Origin: Cyclina sinensis
Lineage: Eukaryota > Mollusca > Bivalvia > Venerida > Veneridae
NCBI GenBank assembly: GCA_012932295.1
Contig: JAAONU010000010.1
Location: 23,558,977-23,622,976, forward strand
Direction: 5' to 3'
DNA length: 64,000 nucleotides
Of this stretch, positions 1-14,215 are shown piece after piece. A model generated the notes under the pieces. It was not told the origin of the DNA, did not search any database, and was given only the letters and a program-made list of their open reading frames with translations. The first letter of the stretch is position 1, and the number at the start of each line of letters is the position of its first letter. A program made the position numbers and the translations under genes.

Positions 1-1212
1 AAGTTTGTAAGAACAGTTAACAAAAATATTTCAAACTTATTCTTTATAAGAGCATTGTTCTTAAAACTTCAGCTCACATCAAATAAAAGTTTCAGTTTAA
101 TTTGTAAAGGGCATACCATTATATCATTTACTTCCATAAAATTGATTAATTTAACTGGTCACACAAAAAGGACATTTTCAATACCAGTAAGTACACTAAG
201 CTAATATTGTTAACAGCTATAAACATGTGACAGTTCTAATAAAACAATGCGGCATATTGATTTTTACTGATAGAGGGACAGATAGACAGTCACACTACCT
301 AATCTCCCCAACACATAACTAAGTGGCATAAAAATAAGTTACACAACTATTACAGAAAAGAAAATAAAAGAAAATTTCCTCTCATATTTTTTTCTGTGCA
401 GTATAGTTGAATCTCAAGTTACAATTGTTTCGCACAAAAATCTTTTGAAAAAAGTAGCTGTTTATCATGTTTATTTTGTGCAAAACATTTGTGATTCAAT
501 AATGATAAAATTGCTCTTTATTCTGATGTTCAATTTATTTTCATATGAAAGCATTTAGTATAATTATACTAACTGTAAAAAAACTGTAGTATATCAAAAT
601 CAATATCCTCTATCATAAATCTTCTCCTGAAAAGTTACAAAAATATTGAGTAATAACCGTTTCGCGCCCAGTCCTCGATAAGCCTAACCTGAAGGGACAT
701 TAAAGTTTCATACTATTTAGACGGAGGAAATTGTTAATCAAAGTCCTTCAAACCCCTAGGGGTTTTACAAATGCAGTTCTCCCCCTTCTTTAATTCTGTC
801 TTACCAACCACTTGTGTTTTTTTTTTTCTTTAAGAGATTATAATTAAATTATTTTAAAGAATATACATGTATACGTGTTGTCTGGGTAATTTTCTTAACA
901 CTAAACATGGCATTATTTAAAAAAGAAGACAATCACGATTATTTCATTTCGTTCATACATGATCAACATATTATAACAGTCGTTAATTACCAAATTATAT
1001 TGAAAGTACAAGAAATCAATGTCCGAGGCCGTTGGCTTTTACACTTTGTAACATTTCGCTTATAAAAGCTTCATTAAACAGAAGCAGATAAAGTATCCGT
1101 TATTAAGTTTCTTTCTGGTTGAATTTATTTGGTGGAGACAGCCTAATAATTGTGTGAAAAGTGAAATAGAAAAGATGGTGCAACTAAATCTTAAAATGCT
1201 CTATCACACATT
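1..1212. other. AT-rich non-coding sequence
   Basis: No open frame of meaningful length, no RNA gene and no recognised repeat. It has only poly-A and poly-T runs typical of intergenic animal DNA. It ends where the 28-bp minisatellite begins. Confidence 0.6.
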
Positions 1213-2205
1213 TACTTCATACTTCTATCATTCTACACATCCATTTCATATTCTGGCATTTAATACATCTTTTTCATATTCTAGCAGTTCATAAACCTAT
1301 TTCATATCCTAGCATTTCATATATATATTTCATATTCTAGCATTTCACACATCTATTTCCTATTCTAGCGTTTCACAAATCTATTTCATATTCTAGCAAT
1401 TCACACATTTATTTCATATTCTAGCATTTCACACATTTATTTCATTTTCTAGCATTTGACACATTTATTTCATATTCTAGAATTTTATTCATCTATTTCA
1501 TATTCTAGCACTTCACACATCTATTTCATCTTTTTCATATTCTAGCATTTTACACACATATTTCATATTCTAGCTTTTCATACACCTATTTCATATTCTA
1601 GCATTTCACACATATATTTCAAATTCTAGCATTTCACACATCTATTTCATATTCTAGCATTTCACACACCTATGTCATATTCTAGCATTTCACAAATCTA
1701 TTTCATATTCTAGCATTTCACACATATATTTCAAATTCTAGCATTTCACACATCTATTTCATATTCTAGCATTTCAGACACCTATGTCATATTCTAGCAT
1801 TTCACAAATCTATTTCATATTCTAGCATTTCACACATACATTTCAAATTCTAGCATTTCACACATCTATTTCATATTCTAGCATTTCAGACACCTATGTC
1901 ATATTCTAGCATTTCACAAATCTATTTCATATTCTAGCATTTCACACATACATTTCAAATTCTAGCATTTCACACATCTATTTCATATTCTAGCATTTCA
2001 AACACCTATTTCATTTCCTAGGATTTCTCACACCTTTGTCATATTTTAGCATTTCAAACATATATTTCATGTTATAGCATTTCACACACCTATTTCATAT
2101 TCTAGCATTTTATACACCTATTTCATATTCTAGCATTTCATACATCTATTTCATATTCTAGCATTTCACACATCTATTTCATATTCTAACATTCCACACA
2201 TCCCC
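1213..2205. repeat. 28-bp minisatellite, copy 1, with higher-order structure
   Basis: About 35 tandem units of roughly 28 bp, built on ttcatattctagcattt followed by cacacatcta. Between about 1579 and 1990 the variants recur in sets of four. The marker variant 'cacaaatcta' falls at 1691, 1803 and 1915, and 'tatgtcatat' recurs at the same spacing, so there is a 112-bp higher-order unit. The same satellite occurs at 13560-14215. Confidence 0.93.
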
Positions 2206-4079
2206 TCATAACTCGTGCAGCAACTGCATAAAACAATAGCATTTACCTCTCTATTTTCCAGCTTTTCACATATCTTCTTCAAATAAAAAACAAAGCTCTT
2301 TAAATAATAAAAGAAATAGTTAATTTGAAATATGACGCTAAATATATTTACTTCTATTTTTTATCTGTCTAGATTTCTAAACTCCAACCTAATTCTTACA
2401 TTTTTTTGTTTTTGTTTTTTTGTTGTTGTTTTTTTGTTTTTTTCATGTGAACTATTCCAAATGATTTTATGATTTTAAATAAACTAAACAAATTTTGGTT
2501 TTTTGTAACATTTTATTTGAACCAGTATATATAAATATATATAATATCAAATATTGTATAGAATTAGAAATAAAAAAAATAACTGATACACACATACAAA
2601 ATGCATTATGATATATTATAATATTAACAAATGTTTTGTAGGCATACATGGGGTAGTGCATTTGCTTAGTCTATGTAAGAAAATATTTCATTTTCAAACA
2701 TACAAGTAAAATACATAAGTGTTTGTAGAAAGAAACATTTTTGGCTTTTGCAACAAAATTAAGTTCCCTTAACTATTTTTTTAATTATTTTTCGAATACA
2801 AGAATGTTGTACTATAGCTTTTACAGACCTGAAAGATGAAAAATAGGTTCAATTTGATTCAAGCGGAGTGAATTAATGTTCATGTTCTCGCTTTATTTTT
2901 CCAAAGCCATACTATTTTTCAAGGAACAGTTACTGTAGAAAACCCTTGTCGATTTAGATTCATATTTTACATGTGTTTTTGTGGATAATAGTGTGTCGAG
3001 GTCGAATATAGATTAATTTCTCTTCCGGTGTGCCACTATTTTTGCTGCTGTATTGCCGCTGACAATGTACTTCGTTACCGGTATATACATTAGAGATAGT
3101 TCATGAACATTAAATCCTTAATAAGAAGCAAGATAAAATATATTGATTAGTGTGAGAAACATTCCTTACTAAAATTTATAACTTTATGCACTAGATGGTT
3201 CTATTTATAAAAAAAAGTATTGTTTAAACAGACAAAGAAAACAACAATATTCAGGGTTGTAACAATATAAAGTTAAGATTTCAAGCTTCAAGTGAGAACA
3301 TGATGAAGAGGCATGATAGTCAATGAAAATACTGAATACACCATTAAAACAAACAAACATGTAAACATGTCAAATACTATGTCTAGCGTCCTTACACCTA
3401 TGATGAATATAGATGTTTTGTTTTTTGCCTAAGACATTTTTTTTTCAAATTAATAATTTGAGATTTATTAAAAAAAACAGTTGAATTGTATTGTCCTTCT
3501 TCACAGTGAAAGAGTTTCTTAGTCGTGCTAATTAATGTTGACTTAACTTTAGAATAAGTTTAACATGTTTAACGCAGCAAATATTTCTTTACAATCATGA
3601 AAAAACAATGAGTTATATTAAATGCAATTTCGGTAATGAAGCTGTAAGAGTCTCATTGATTTTACTACAAATAACTATGGTGAGTAGTTTATATATTTTC
3701 TTATCAATACAAATGTGTGCATTTTTAAATGGTCTAAGCGAGTGTGGTCAGAACTTACCTCAATATCAGTTAATGGAGCTTATGTTGAAGATTATTTTGT
3801 AACATCTCATAAAAATGTATGTATGTTTACTGATTTTACTTTACATTTGACTGCTAATATGATAACAACAATTTGGTATATTGCAAATAGTACATCTAGC
3901 ATTCCTGACCATGCCTTACTTTTATGAATATGATCAGTCCAGAGAGAAAAAATAAAACGTTCAATTGTTATGAATGAAAGCATAATTGAGTACAGTTTTC
4001 AGGTAAAATTATTAGATAAATGTTATATCGATAAACAATATTTGGTAGTCCATCGATTAAATAGTGATAGTAATACTAA
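2206..4079. other. Flank shared by the two duplicated units; no gene
   Basis: Non-coding. About 2640-3250 aligns by eye with 14280-14870, for example in the stretches 'caagtaaaatacataa' and 'aaagacctgaaag'. About 3258-4006 has no counterpart in copy 2, so it is either an insertion here or a deletion there. The short open frames in it (such as 3608-3802) resemble nothing recognised. Confidence 0.6.
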
Positions 4080-5643
4080 GACAAAACTTATTTCATAACA
4101 AGTTACTCATCTATTGAGGATGTTTTAAGTAAATGGAGAAATGATTTTAGCTTTCTATTTGTAAATGAAATGGGAATTATAGCTTTGATTCAGAATCCTC
4201 TATTTATAAGGTCTTTGGTAGAATTCTTAATGACAGACCGAGTTCTCATGTTGAGAATAATGTTGTATTAGTTGATGAAAAGAATGGTTTTTAGATAGAT
4301 ATAAATGTTAATAAGAGTAATGTGATTCATATCTGTACACAGTCTGTTCCAAGAACTTATGCTGTTTTTACTTGTGGAGATTGTGTTTTAGAGTATGTAA
4401 GCAACTACAAATATCTTTGTTTACTAGTAAATGGATATTTACACCTCAACGTTACAGCTAATATTGTGGCCCAGAGTGCTAGTCGTGCGTTCGGTTTACT
4501 TATTGCCAAAGTTGAGCTCATCGGAAATTTTCCATATAACATCTTTACCAAACTTTATGACTCGGTTGTTTGGTCTACATTTTGGTTGTTTGTGGTTATG
4601 GAGCTTCAGTTTGGGGACGACAAAATCCTTTTCGTGAACTTCATCTGATCGTAGCAGGACTATGAGATGTTTTTTTCTGAGAGTGGAGAAGTATAGCCAA
4701 AGTTTGGCAGAGTCTGGTGATATGGTTTTGATTCTAGTATCTTTACCTCAATGGAAAGTTGTAGTTAATTACTGGGCACGGTTATCAACCACAGATTCTT
4801 CCAGAATCAATAAGCGTACACCACTATGGGAGAAAAGTAAATTTGACAATGGTTAAGTTGGTTTTATTTTGTTCGTTAACAATTGTGTCAGTTAGATTTA
4901 AAACAATATTGTGACTTGTTTAGACTAATAGCCAATCATGCTGCTGTTAAACGTATCGAGAAAGTTATGTTGTTGAACCATAAATGATTGGTTCAGTCTG
5001 ATAAATGTTGTTCATGGTCCGTCAGGTACAGGCGGTAACAGGTTAACTTACTGTACATTTCAACATGAATATGGTGTGGAAAATATTGTAGTATGATGAT
5101 TCTAAAATGTCACAGATCGGCTTTATGTAAATTTAGAAATCGAGTGCCCCATGTGTGTTGAAACAGGGCGATATGAAGATGCGCCTGTTGGTAGTCGCTT
5201 TTGTCAATATTGTAATGCCTATAATCACACTGTTATTGGAGGCAAAGTGGTCCGGTGGTAGATCGCAGGGATCCGGATCCGGAGGTCAGGAGTTCAAATT
5301 CCGTCAGATTCGAGATTCTCTCACGATCTTCACATACTTCCACGCTGCGTGAATACTGGTATGGAACCCAGGAAGCAGTCATCGAGCGTGATGAATCTAA
5401 GTTATAAGAATTTGTATCGCAATCGATGTAAAATAAATGATTCTAAACTAAAAAAAAATCACTGTTATTGAGAATGAGATACATGTATTGCTTGAATGTA
5501 GTTTGTAGTGTGAAATAAGAAATGCCCTTTTAAGAGAATGCTAAAGTTTCTGCACGTAATCTCACTGATAGCAACCTGGTCAAGAATTTTAGCCAAAATC
5601 TGTTTCTTGATACTAATAGACGACAAATTTTATATGTGTAAAT
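4080..5643 (+). pseudogene. Degenerate LINE reverse transcriptase/C-terminal region, copy 1
   Basis: Relic of a non-LTR retrotransposon ORF2. The best-kept stretch is the open frame 4322-4648, which reads through the thumb-side part of the RT domain (around 'YVSNYKYLCLLVN' and 'SASRAFGLLIAK'). Further downstream, pieces such as 'ETGRYED' and 'VGSRFCQYCNA' match the usual zinc-knuckle-like LINE C-terminus, and the frame would close near 5643. The catalytic palm is missing: the 'DEKNGF' motif at about 4275 runs straight into sequence that in copy 2 lies several hundred bases further on, so an internal deletion is inferred. Several stops and frameshifts are present. A SINE is inserted at 5239-5459. 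The LINE clade was not determined. Confidence 0.8.
5239..5459 (+). mobile_element. tRNA-derived SINE (family 2) with target duplication
   Basis: A 221-bp insertion in the LINE relic. It is flanked by the 11-bp direct repeat cactgttattg (5228-5238 and 5460-5470). Its head has a pol III A-box-like tggtccggtgg and a B-box-like gagttcaaattcc. The tail ends in an A-rich run. The sister copy at about 24345-24362 reads through without the insert, which confirms the boundaries. A diverged copy on the other strand lies at 47580-47770. Confidence 0.85.
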
Positions 5644-6500
5644 AATACTAGTTTGTTACTAAACTTTTATATTGGGTAATATATAATTTCTACTGGTTCC
5701 GATTGGTTTGTGGTAGCATTTGTAAGAAATAATTTTAGTTGTGTTTCCAGAAGTAATTATAAAATAAAAAGATCTTTAAGTTTTTGTACATTTCGTTTGC
5801 GATCGTTGGCATTATTTTAATTTTCTGAGTAGCCAAAGCAATCTAGGTCAAGGTTTATGTAACAATAAATTTATTGTTTTTAGAAATAAAACAGTGTTAT
5901 AAGTAGTTTCAGTATTAATAAATTGTTTTACGATATCATATAATTCATGAAGATGAACGGCAATGTACTTTATTTATATGACTTTATGCATGTTTGATTG
6001 TTTGAACAATAATTCTCTGTGTAATTTACATTGATGAAACCATAATAAATAAATATATTAGTTTTATCTGTAAACCAGCAAAAATATAATGGGCACTGTT
6101 AGATTTTAATAATTTTAAAATGTAAATTAATTATACGCTTTGTTCATAGAATGAATAGCTGACCATTCAGGCGAAAACTTTGCGTTGGTAAAAATGATAC
6201 TCCTATAAATCTTATAATAAAGAATAGTCTTAGAGGTCAGCAGGCCAAAATATCTTTGTTTCAAAAGTGGTCTATATCATATGAATTATCAGAGAAACAC
6301 CCATATCAAACAGAAAAGGTATAATAAGTATTGTTTTAAAATAACGTTTTGTAATACGATATGTCTGTGATATAATTCACCTTACATTTAGCCATAACAG
6401 ATAAATCTTTTGACTAACAATTTTAGATGTCTTAATAAGATAAATTAATACGCAAAATTGAAGTGTAACTTTGCGTTGGTTAAGATTTATTATTGATAAA
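5644..6500. other. Downstream flank of duplicated unit, copy 1
   Basis: Non-coding. It matches about 24451-25420 in order, with shared blocks such as 'gtgtttccagaagtaatta', 'ataagtagtttcagtatta' and 'ggccaaaatatctttgttt'. It may be old LINE 3' UTR plus flank. The repeated phrase 'actttgcgttggt' occurs twice within it. Confidence 0.7.
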
Positions 6501-6794
6501 AACCTTTAAGTCCAATTCAAATATCGACGATAGAAAAAGACAAAACAGATTTTGCAAGTATGCTCTAAACTCTTGAATTTGATCAGCAATTCAGTTTTAC
6601 CACGCGATGACATTTGGCCTGCGTTTTGCATTATAGCCTGAGTTATTTTTCAACAATGTAAGTTTGAACATTCGTAGAACTTTTTTTTCAAATTTACATT
6701 GGTCCGTAAACCTTTGAACGATCAAGCGGGCAGAAATGTCCCTATCTGGGACAGATTATGGGATCACCCATTGCTGGCGGACGGGCGGCGTCCT

Positions 6795-7395
6795 GATGTT
6801 TGTCCGTAGCGTAACTTCTACACTATCAAAGGTATTGACTTGAAATTTATAAGTGGATAGATCTTATTGATATAGAGTGCAGTGCACAAGAATCATTGCT
6901 CTGCACTTCTTGAGTTTGGAGTTATTCCATTTTGCTTAATTTTCAAAGCTATTGACTTGAAACTTCCTAGGTGAATAGATCTCATTAAGACAAACTGCAG
7001 CGCTGAGAATTATTACGGGGCACTTCTTGATTTTGGAGTTATTCTCCTTTGTTTCATTTTTTGTCTGCAGCATAACTCCAACACCTCCAAAACTATTGAC
7101 TTAAACATTCCTAGGTAGATATATCGTATTGAGTTGGAGCACAATCACTCTGCACTTCATGATTTTGGAGTATTCCCCTTTGTTTAATTTTCTTTTCCGG
7201 AGCATAACTCCTATTTTGTCAAAGCCATTGACTTGAAGCTTCACAGGTGGATATACCTCATTAAGACGGAGTGCAGAGCACAAGAACCGTCACTGTACAC
7301 TTCAGGATTTTGGAGTTATTCCCCTTAGTTCAATTTTTGTACTTGATGTTTGTCTGGACCATACTCCTACATTATCAAAGCTATTGACCGTGTTC
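6795..7395. repeat. Diverged tandem repeat, period about 117-156 bp
   Basis: Five imperfect units. Each carries a phrase like 'gcataactcctac', then 'aaagctattgacttgaaac', 'ggtggatagatctcatt', 'agtgcagagcacaagaa' and 'tgattttggagttattcc'. The 'attgac' anchor falls at 6834, 6951, 7095, 7227 and 7383. No coding potential. Confidence 0.85.
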
Positions 7396-9789
7396 ACAAT
7401 TGGAGAGTGTATGCACCTAAGCTATACACATATTCGTTATGAGTGGTAACAATGCAGAAACAACCAGCGACAAACTTTAATGATAATGGTATATTTAAGA
7501 ATAATTTTCTGCACCAAACTATGTAAAGTATAGGAACTTTAGAATAACAAAATCTTACTTATTTAACTGATCCAAATTCTTTTATTAATAACTTGATAAT
7601 AATCATCATCATCATCGTCAAATACAAATAGATTTGTTGAATACCAATAAAGACATGAATAAATACTTATAAAATATACATTACAAGTTGATCTACTTTT
7701 ACAACATAAATGAAACAAAATAGGATGCAAATTTAAACCTTGAATACTGCAACGTTTCACATGCCATACCAAGCATGGTATTTCAGTTTGTTTGTTATTT
7801 CCGTTATTTAAACATGTTCTCAAACGTTATGTGCTTGTTAAACAAAAAGAGATATGTAGAACATATATGATGAAGTCGTCGTTTAGATGTTTTGAGGTTT
7901 TAATCACAACAACAAACATTTTTTCCTTATTGTCCACGAGGAATATATGGGTGCCATAAATTTAAACGACTTAAACTTGTACATATTGGGGAAGGTGTTT
8001 TAAAAGAAATTCGCTTGTTTCAATGGTACTCATTTGATGTCCAGAACGCAGTTATTGTATCCTCATGTTTTCATATCCCTGTTCAGTAATGTCAGTAGAG
8101 TAGAATAAGGTCCACCAAATTAATATCCAAAAGAATGAATATAGCTCAGGGTTTCTGACTCCATTACGTAGGCTTATACTTTAAGCCGGGCGTTTTATCA
8201 GAAACGTCCAGTAGATGCTTAATTCAAAAATGTCGAAAGTCATACTTGTCTGGTGTTAGCTATTCATTACTGATACAAATGTTGTTTTTTACCACTTAAG
8301 CGGTTAATAAAAAACATGGTTTATACATAAAAGGGATTCTAGAGGAAACATCTTTAACAACGAAGCGTAGTATTAACTAAAGGGATAAAAATAAAGCTGA
8401 TATTCATAGAGACATTTAATATTCACGCTGGTAAGGCTTCATGTGGCATTATATTTTTTTTAATTTTGAAGCTCTTTGACATAGATACTGTACTTGTTGG
8501 TATTTAGATGATGCTTGTCCAAATCACAAATAACCTATTACACAATAACTGACATACTTCCTTCTATGTTTGTTTTTTTTTGCCATATGATTTCAGTGCA
8601 GATTAAATTTAAAAAACAAACATTTTTTTTCTAAAATACAGTCTGTTTTGTACCTTTTCTCTTGGCCAACCCTCAAAATTTTGAAATATTTATTATTCAT
8701 CGTTTAACAATGAATTTCAAAGTTTGATACATATTGTCATATTAGTCTCTTCTATCATGCTATTATATGTTTCGAAATATGTTAACCCATTGTTTCGTCA
8801 TGAAGGCTTTTAAAAAAATATATTTCATAATAAAAAGCAAATTGTTCGCACTGTCATATCATCTACGAGTATTCAGCATAGACATAAAGTAACTATTATT
8901 TTATGCATTTGACATATAACTTATTAAAAATAATTGAAGATCTTTATTCTGTTTTAATATGCGGTATGTTTTTGGTTTTAGAATGGAAATATATAGAACA
9001 ATTGACAATGCCAATAAAAATAACGTCTGGCGTTTACAAACAAAAAAGCCGTTCAATATTTTACATCCTTTGTTGCTTTGTTGTTGCTGTGTCTACCATT
9101 GTTTGTATTGTGTGTGTGATATAATAGTAAGACGGTAGCGATTTCAAAAATAACCCTTTACCGCAGATACAATGTAATCAGATAATACTTTATTCATTCT
9201 TGTAGTTGGGATGTGAAAAGAATGTAAATTTTCACATTATGTGGTTAAAAAGAAATATGCTGCCAATGCAAAAACATGTAATTCAGTAAGAACTCAATAA
9301 GTCTTCTGGTCTCAGTAAGGTCATTGAGTACCTACCCTTGTCACTCTACAATGTCATTAGCTTTTTATTCTTATATGTTTGTGTGCTTTTGCATGCAACT
9401 ATTGTCGAGATGATGGGTGGTTTGGATTTAATTTACATAGACAACTTGTTCTTGTTTGTTATTTTAAAGACCTGCAGGGGCAAGTATGAGGTTGGAGCAT
9501 CCTAGAATATGGTTTAACCCTAACCCTACTCTAACACTGACCGTCCCGTGCCGTTAACCCCTCAGGTTCTCTTTTTTGTTAATTGTTTATATAATGTCTT
9601 TTTTAATTGATCTATGAGTTAATCTGTGTTAGCTTTTCCTCTCAAATTACTTTCTTTAACAATAATTCATTTTCATTGAGTTCCCTAAATGTTACTTGTT
9701 CTTTGTTCTGTGATAATGTCTCCCAATGTTGAACTGTCTTACAGTTCTCGTTAGTTCGCAAAGGTAGCTGGGTCTAACACAAAGTGTTG
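7396..9789. other. No gene seen
   Basis: AT-rich sequence with only short chance frames (for example 8903-9124, a hydrophobic 73-codon frame without recognisable similarity). A short 'aaccctaaccct' stretch near 9519 is an isolated occurrence. Confidence 0.55.
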
Positions 9790-10600
9790 TCTTTCATCTT
9801 CTTTGGGGGTACTGGAAAATGGCTGACCATATAGTATTTCGACCCTTTGATAATTCTGTTGTGACAACCCTGTGTGCTTTAAAAAATGTGTCACTAATGT
9901 AGATTTGTGATCCGTAGCATTGCCCTTCAGTAAGGTAATCCTTGATCAAATCAAGCACCTGGCGTCTCTTTTTTCCAACTTTCTCAAGCTTTTTCAGTAC
10001 GCCGTTACATTATACTTTGCCAGTAACTGCACTGCCACGCGGAATCGCAACCTGAAAAGTTTCTGCACGACTACTGAAGAAACCACCGTTTTGCCCTTCT
10101 CCTAAAGCCACAGAAGGTCTGCTTGCCTGTTTGGTGACAAGATTTTTTTTTGCACTTTCTGGTTGGCTAGCAATAATGCATCTTTGTCTCGTCACATATG
10201 ACAACGTAACAAAATGTTCGCTGTTTGAATTAATTGTACAGAGTTAGGGGAGTTGAAGCACGTTACTTTTGGTTCACGGTAAACAAATATGATGCCCCTC
10301 TAACCGTACTTTCAAATCGCGCTTCAATATTGTAAAAGCTGATCCTGTCGAAAAGAGAAAAGCCTAAGCTATCTGACGCGTAGTCAAACGTGCATCTTTT
10401 CTGAAGAGTTCGGACTTTAATTATTTGTAGAACAATTGCATTAGTTGGCCTTCCTTGCCTTTGTGCACTTTCAACTGATTCAATTCCACTTATTAAATGT
10501 TTGAACCATCTCCTGGCTTTTAAATATGAAATAATGCGATGAATATATACAACACAAAATTTATCAAATATTGCAACATATTGTTTCACTTTGACAATTA
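9790..10600 (-). pseudogene. Degenerate mariner-type transposase
   Basis: Read on the - strand. The frame 10589-10263 carries a mariner N-terminal helix-turn-helix region: 'RWFKHLISGIESVE', then 'GRPTNA', then 'SDSLGFSL'. Frame 10204-10010 continues with 'RPSVA' and the mariner-like 'QVAIPRGSAVTGKV'. Downstream fragments ('VLKKLEK', 'SAIFQYPQ') match the C-terminal half of that transposase type. Frameshifts and stops are numerous and the catalytic aspartates are not intact. No inverted repeats were found. It is an old, inactive relic and the limits are approximate. Confidence 0.65.
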
Positions 10601-13559
10601 AGCACTGGCATAGGCTTAATCCACTTTAATCTTTGAAAGATTAGAAAGATTCATAAAAAACACACAAAACCTGAACACTTATAAACCAGAATAATAAAAA
10701 AATCATCAACCAGAATTTTTAGACAAATAGTCTTTACGTTCATTAAAGATTCATTTTGTTTGTGTCCAGGTGTAAAATTAGTCATTTTAAGTAAACATCA
10801 GTAACTGTAGTTAATTGGTTCGTCAAAACCAGACCATACTTGATTGGTTCAACCTCCATATAAATATAAGGTACACGCGTTTATGAGAAACAAATCGATA
10901 GTTCATAACAGAAGAAAAATGTTCATTTTGAAAATTATAATAAACCTATGATACATATATAATTAATCAGTTAGACTAAATACTAGTGTTGAATTCAGAA
11001 TAAAAAATTGCTTTATATTTGACAATATGGCTGTAAAGTATCAATATTTTAACAGTGATTGTAATAAAAACATCAAGTGATCTTTTATTCAAATGACTGC
11101 TTATTCACTCGCTCGACGTTTTGTTTTAATTTATTTAGTGAAATTTCAAACAAAATACTGAAAACATAAGCAGTTTTTTATTAGATGTCTTTTAACCTAT
11201 GATCCTTTGCATCCAGAATACTTATGTATTGAAAGTGTGTGCGAGTTTTAAATGAATTTAATTATGCAATCCTAAGTTCGTTGCGTTAAAAAAAGAAATC
11301 CCGTGCGCCATTTGCGCAGTGGAAAATAAGATTTGAGAGCGTCACACAACACATGGTCTTATTTCATATATACTGTACCCGATCGGGCTGCACCAATTTC
11401 AACTGAAAACAAAACATAACATGGCGTCGTCTAACAATTACGTTAAACGTGACATTTTTAGCCTAACGTTCAAACAAACAAAAATATGCCCGGTATAGTT
11501 GAAATAGAATGAAGCAAAGTATAGAGACGCGACTAAAAGCAATGTTGAGCTAAGAAAAACGTGAAATAACGCAAAGAAAAATTAAGAAACACAATGGATC
11601 ACAAGGGACCCAAATAAAATGGAAATTGAATGAGAAGGAAAGGAATATAACATGAAATAACATGAGAAGATTTTTTTGCGAAACAGCACTAACCTGAGTT
11701 ACCGCTGTTTAGCATTTAAAATGTATGCATTGCCGAAAACAAAATGTGTGCAACATAGTTGTTACTTGAATTGCTTATGCTAGCTAAAGTTTTTAAGGAA
11801 AACAGAAAATTAAAGTAAATGTTATCAGTTGACATGATACTGAAGAAGACATTTCGAAGACTAAAGCGAGCTTTGAAATGTCCATTTCTTTCGCTCTAAT
11901 TAGCATTATAAAATGTGGTACATGCATATTTTGGAATGTAAGCATCATAAAAATGAGTACATGAAATTAGTCTGCTTCATAAAGCTGCCATTATATCAAA
12001 TGCCTTAACTAGTTCAGCATAGACTTTCTCATTTAACATCGACTGGGAAGAGCTCTTTTAACACATCAAATCCCCCGAATAAAACCAGAATTACCACCAG
12101 AAAGTGGAAAGTAACATGAAACTCTCACCCATGATATGAACTTCCGTATTGGAAGTAAATGGTCATAACCTTACAAGATGAGGCTATAGAGAAGGGTTTT
12201 GAGAAATATGTACATTCGTGAGAAAGGTAGCCATAGGTGGATACGATAATGAAACAAAAGTGTCTGAGATGCCCGTTGTGTTAATTCTTCAAATAAAAAT
12301 TAGAAAGTCATCGTTTCAAAATTAATTTAGTAAATGTTCAATGTCTGATTTGTCTTACTACGGTGTTGCATATGTAGATACATTAAAACTTCAGTAACTT
12401 GCAGGCTGCATGAGAAGAGAATATTGTTTGAGTAATCAAACTGCTTTAATCATAAAATGTCTAAATGTACTATGAAATCGCTGTATTTGTCTTCATTCAG
12501 TTTCAATCATTCATAACTAATAAATTGGAAAAATAACTGAAAAAAGCGGATTTGACTGTTCTTCATTTTTTTCACTATCTTTCTAAATAGTATAAGCCTT
12601 AATTTAAAAAAAAAGTACAAATGACTTTTCTAACACTTATAGATCCTGAGGGTATATAACTCAGCACATCGTCACAGTACACACTGACCAATCATAACAA
12701 TCATTTAAATGATAACAGAAAAAAGTGTGTTTGACAAATATTTTACAACTGATGTTCGAGTCAAGGTATAGGGAAAATATTTTACGGGATCACAGATTAC
12801 CTTCAAGTTATTAATGCTTGAGTTATCCATGAAAATGCCTGGAGTGAAGAGAGGCTTTGAGTTACCCCAGATTCTGGAGGTATTGCTGTTTTACTATATA
12901 CTCGTATCAGTTGTTGAAAAGTACCGTCCATTTAAGATCCAAATGTAGCAAAGCCTGAATGTGTTCTAAAAAGAAACTGCTGTGATAGTCATGGTTTAAT
13001 TTCCAGAGATCTTTGTCAGCAGTCTAAGTAAAACAAAGGACAAAACGCAATCAAAATATCAAGAACACAAACTGAAACAAATGATGGCAGAACAATTATC
13101 ATTTTATAGGGGCAAAAAGAAAACTCTAGATAATAAAAATGTGTTTTTTTAATACATAGGAATTGATTTGTAAGTGTACATTGGTAAAAGATATGTATAT
13201 GTAATATGTGATGTATAGTAGATATTTATGCAAAATAACTTATCAGAGGGGATGCAAAAAGAATAGGAAATACTTAGGTCAGCAAACAGGAGACAGACAA
13301 AATCATTCCTAAGCAGGAAATGTGGTCTAGGTTTATGTTACTTTGAATAGGAAGAAATTCGTGTTACACACATTTCAGTCAATAGGCAACAGTATGTATT
13401 TCATCATAAGTTTCAAATGTTTCAAAACAACAGTTTTTCTGTTATTTTAGTTGTAACAAAAACATAATGTTGTGGAATTGCAATTTAATGGTTACCTATG
13501 ATATTGATTTGGCTTTATTTTATTTTGACATCAGTCAGACAGAACTGTATAAATTTTTA
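10601..13559. other. No gene seen
   Basis: AT-rich non-coding sequence. Around 12840-12970 a few phrases vaguely resemble an old LINE endonuclease, but this is too weak to call. Confidence 0.5.
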
Positions 13560-14215
13560 TTTCATATACTAGAATTTCACTTATCAATTTCATATTCTAG
13601 CATTCTACACATTTATTTCTATTTCTATCATTTCATACACCTATTTCATATTCTAACATTTCATATATCTATTTCATATTCTAGCATTCCAAGCATTCTT
13701 TTCATATTCTAGCATCATTTCATACATCAATTCGTATTCTACATTTCCTACACCTATTTAAAGTTCTGGCATTTCATACCTCTATTCCATATTGTACATT
13801 TCCTACACCTATTTCACATTCTAACGTATCATACATCTTTTTCATATTCAAGCATTTCATACACCTATTTCATATTCTAACATTTCACACATCTATTTCA
13901 TATTCTAACATTTCATACATCTTTTTCATATTCAAGCATTTCATACACCTTTTTCATATTCTAACATTTCACACATCTATTTCATATTCTAGAATTTCAT
14001 ACTTCTTTTTCTTATTATAGAATTTCATACGCCTATTTCATATTCTAACAATTCACACATCTATTTCATATTCTAGCATATCATACATTTTTTTCATATT
14101 CTAGCATTTCATACACCTATTTCATATTCTAACATTTCACACACCTATTTCATATTCTAGCATTTCAAACATCTATTTCATATTCTAGCATTTCATACGT
14201 CTATTTTTTCACACA
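13560..14215. repeat. 28-bp minisatellite, copy 2
   Basis: About 23 units of the same satellite as 1213-2205, more diverged (variants 'ttctaacatttc', 'ttcaagcatttc') and without an obvious four-unit higher-order pattern. It sits in the same relative position upstream of the LINE relic as in copy 1. Confidence 0.92.

Noticed and set aside
9519..9530. aaccctaaccct as a telomeric repeat
   Set aside because: Only two units; no array and no degenerate continuation.
12840..12990. LINE endonuclease relic
   Set aside because: Only two short phrases resemble the fold, not enough to separate from chance.
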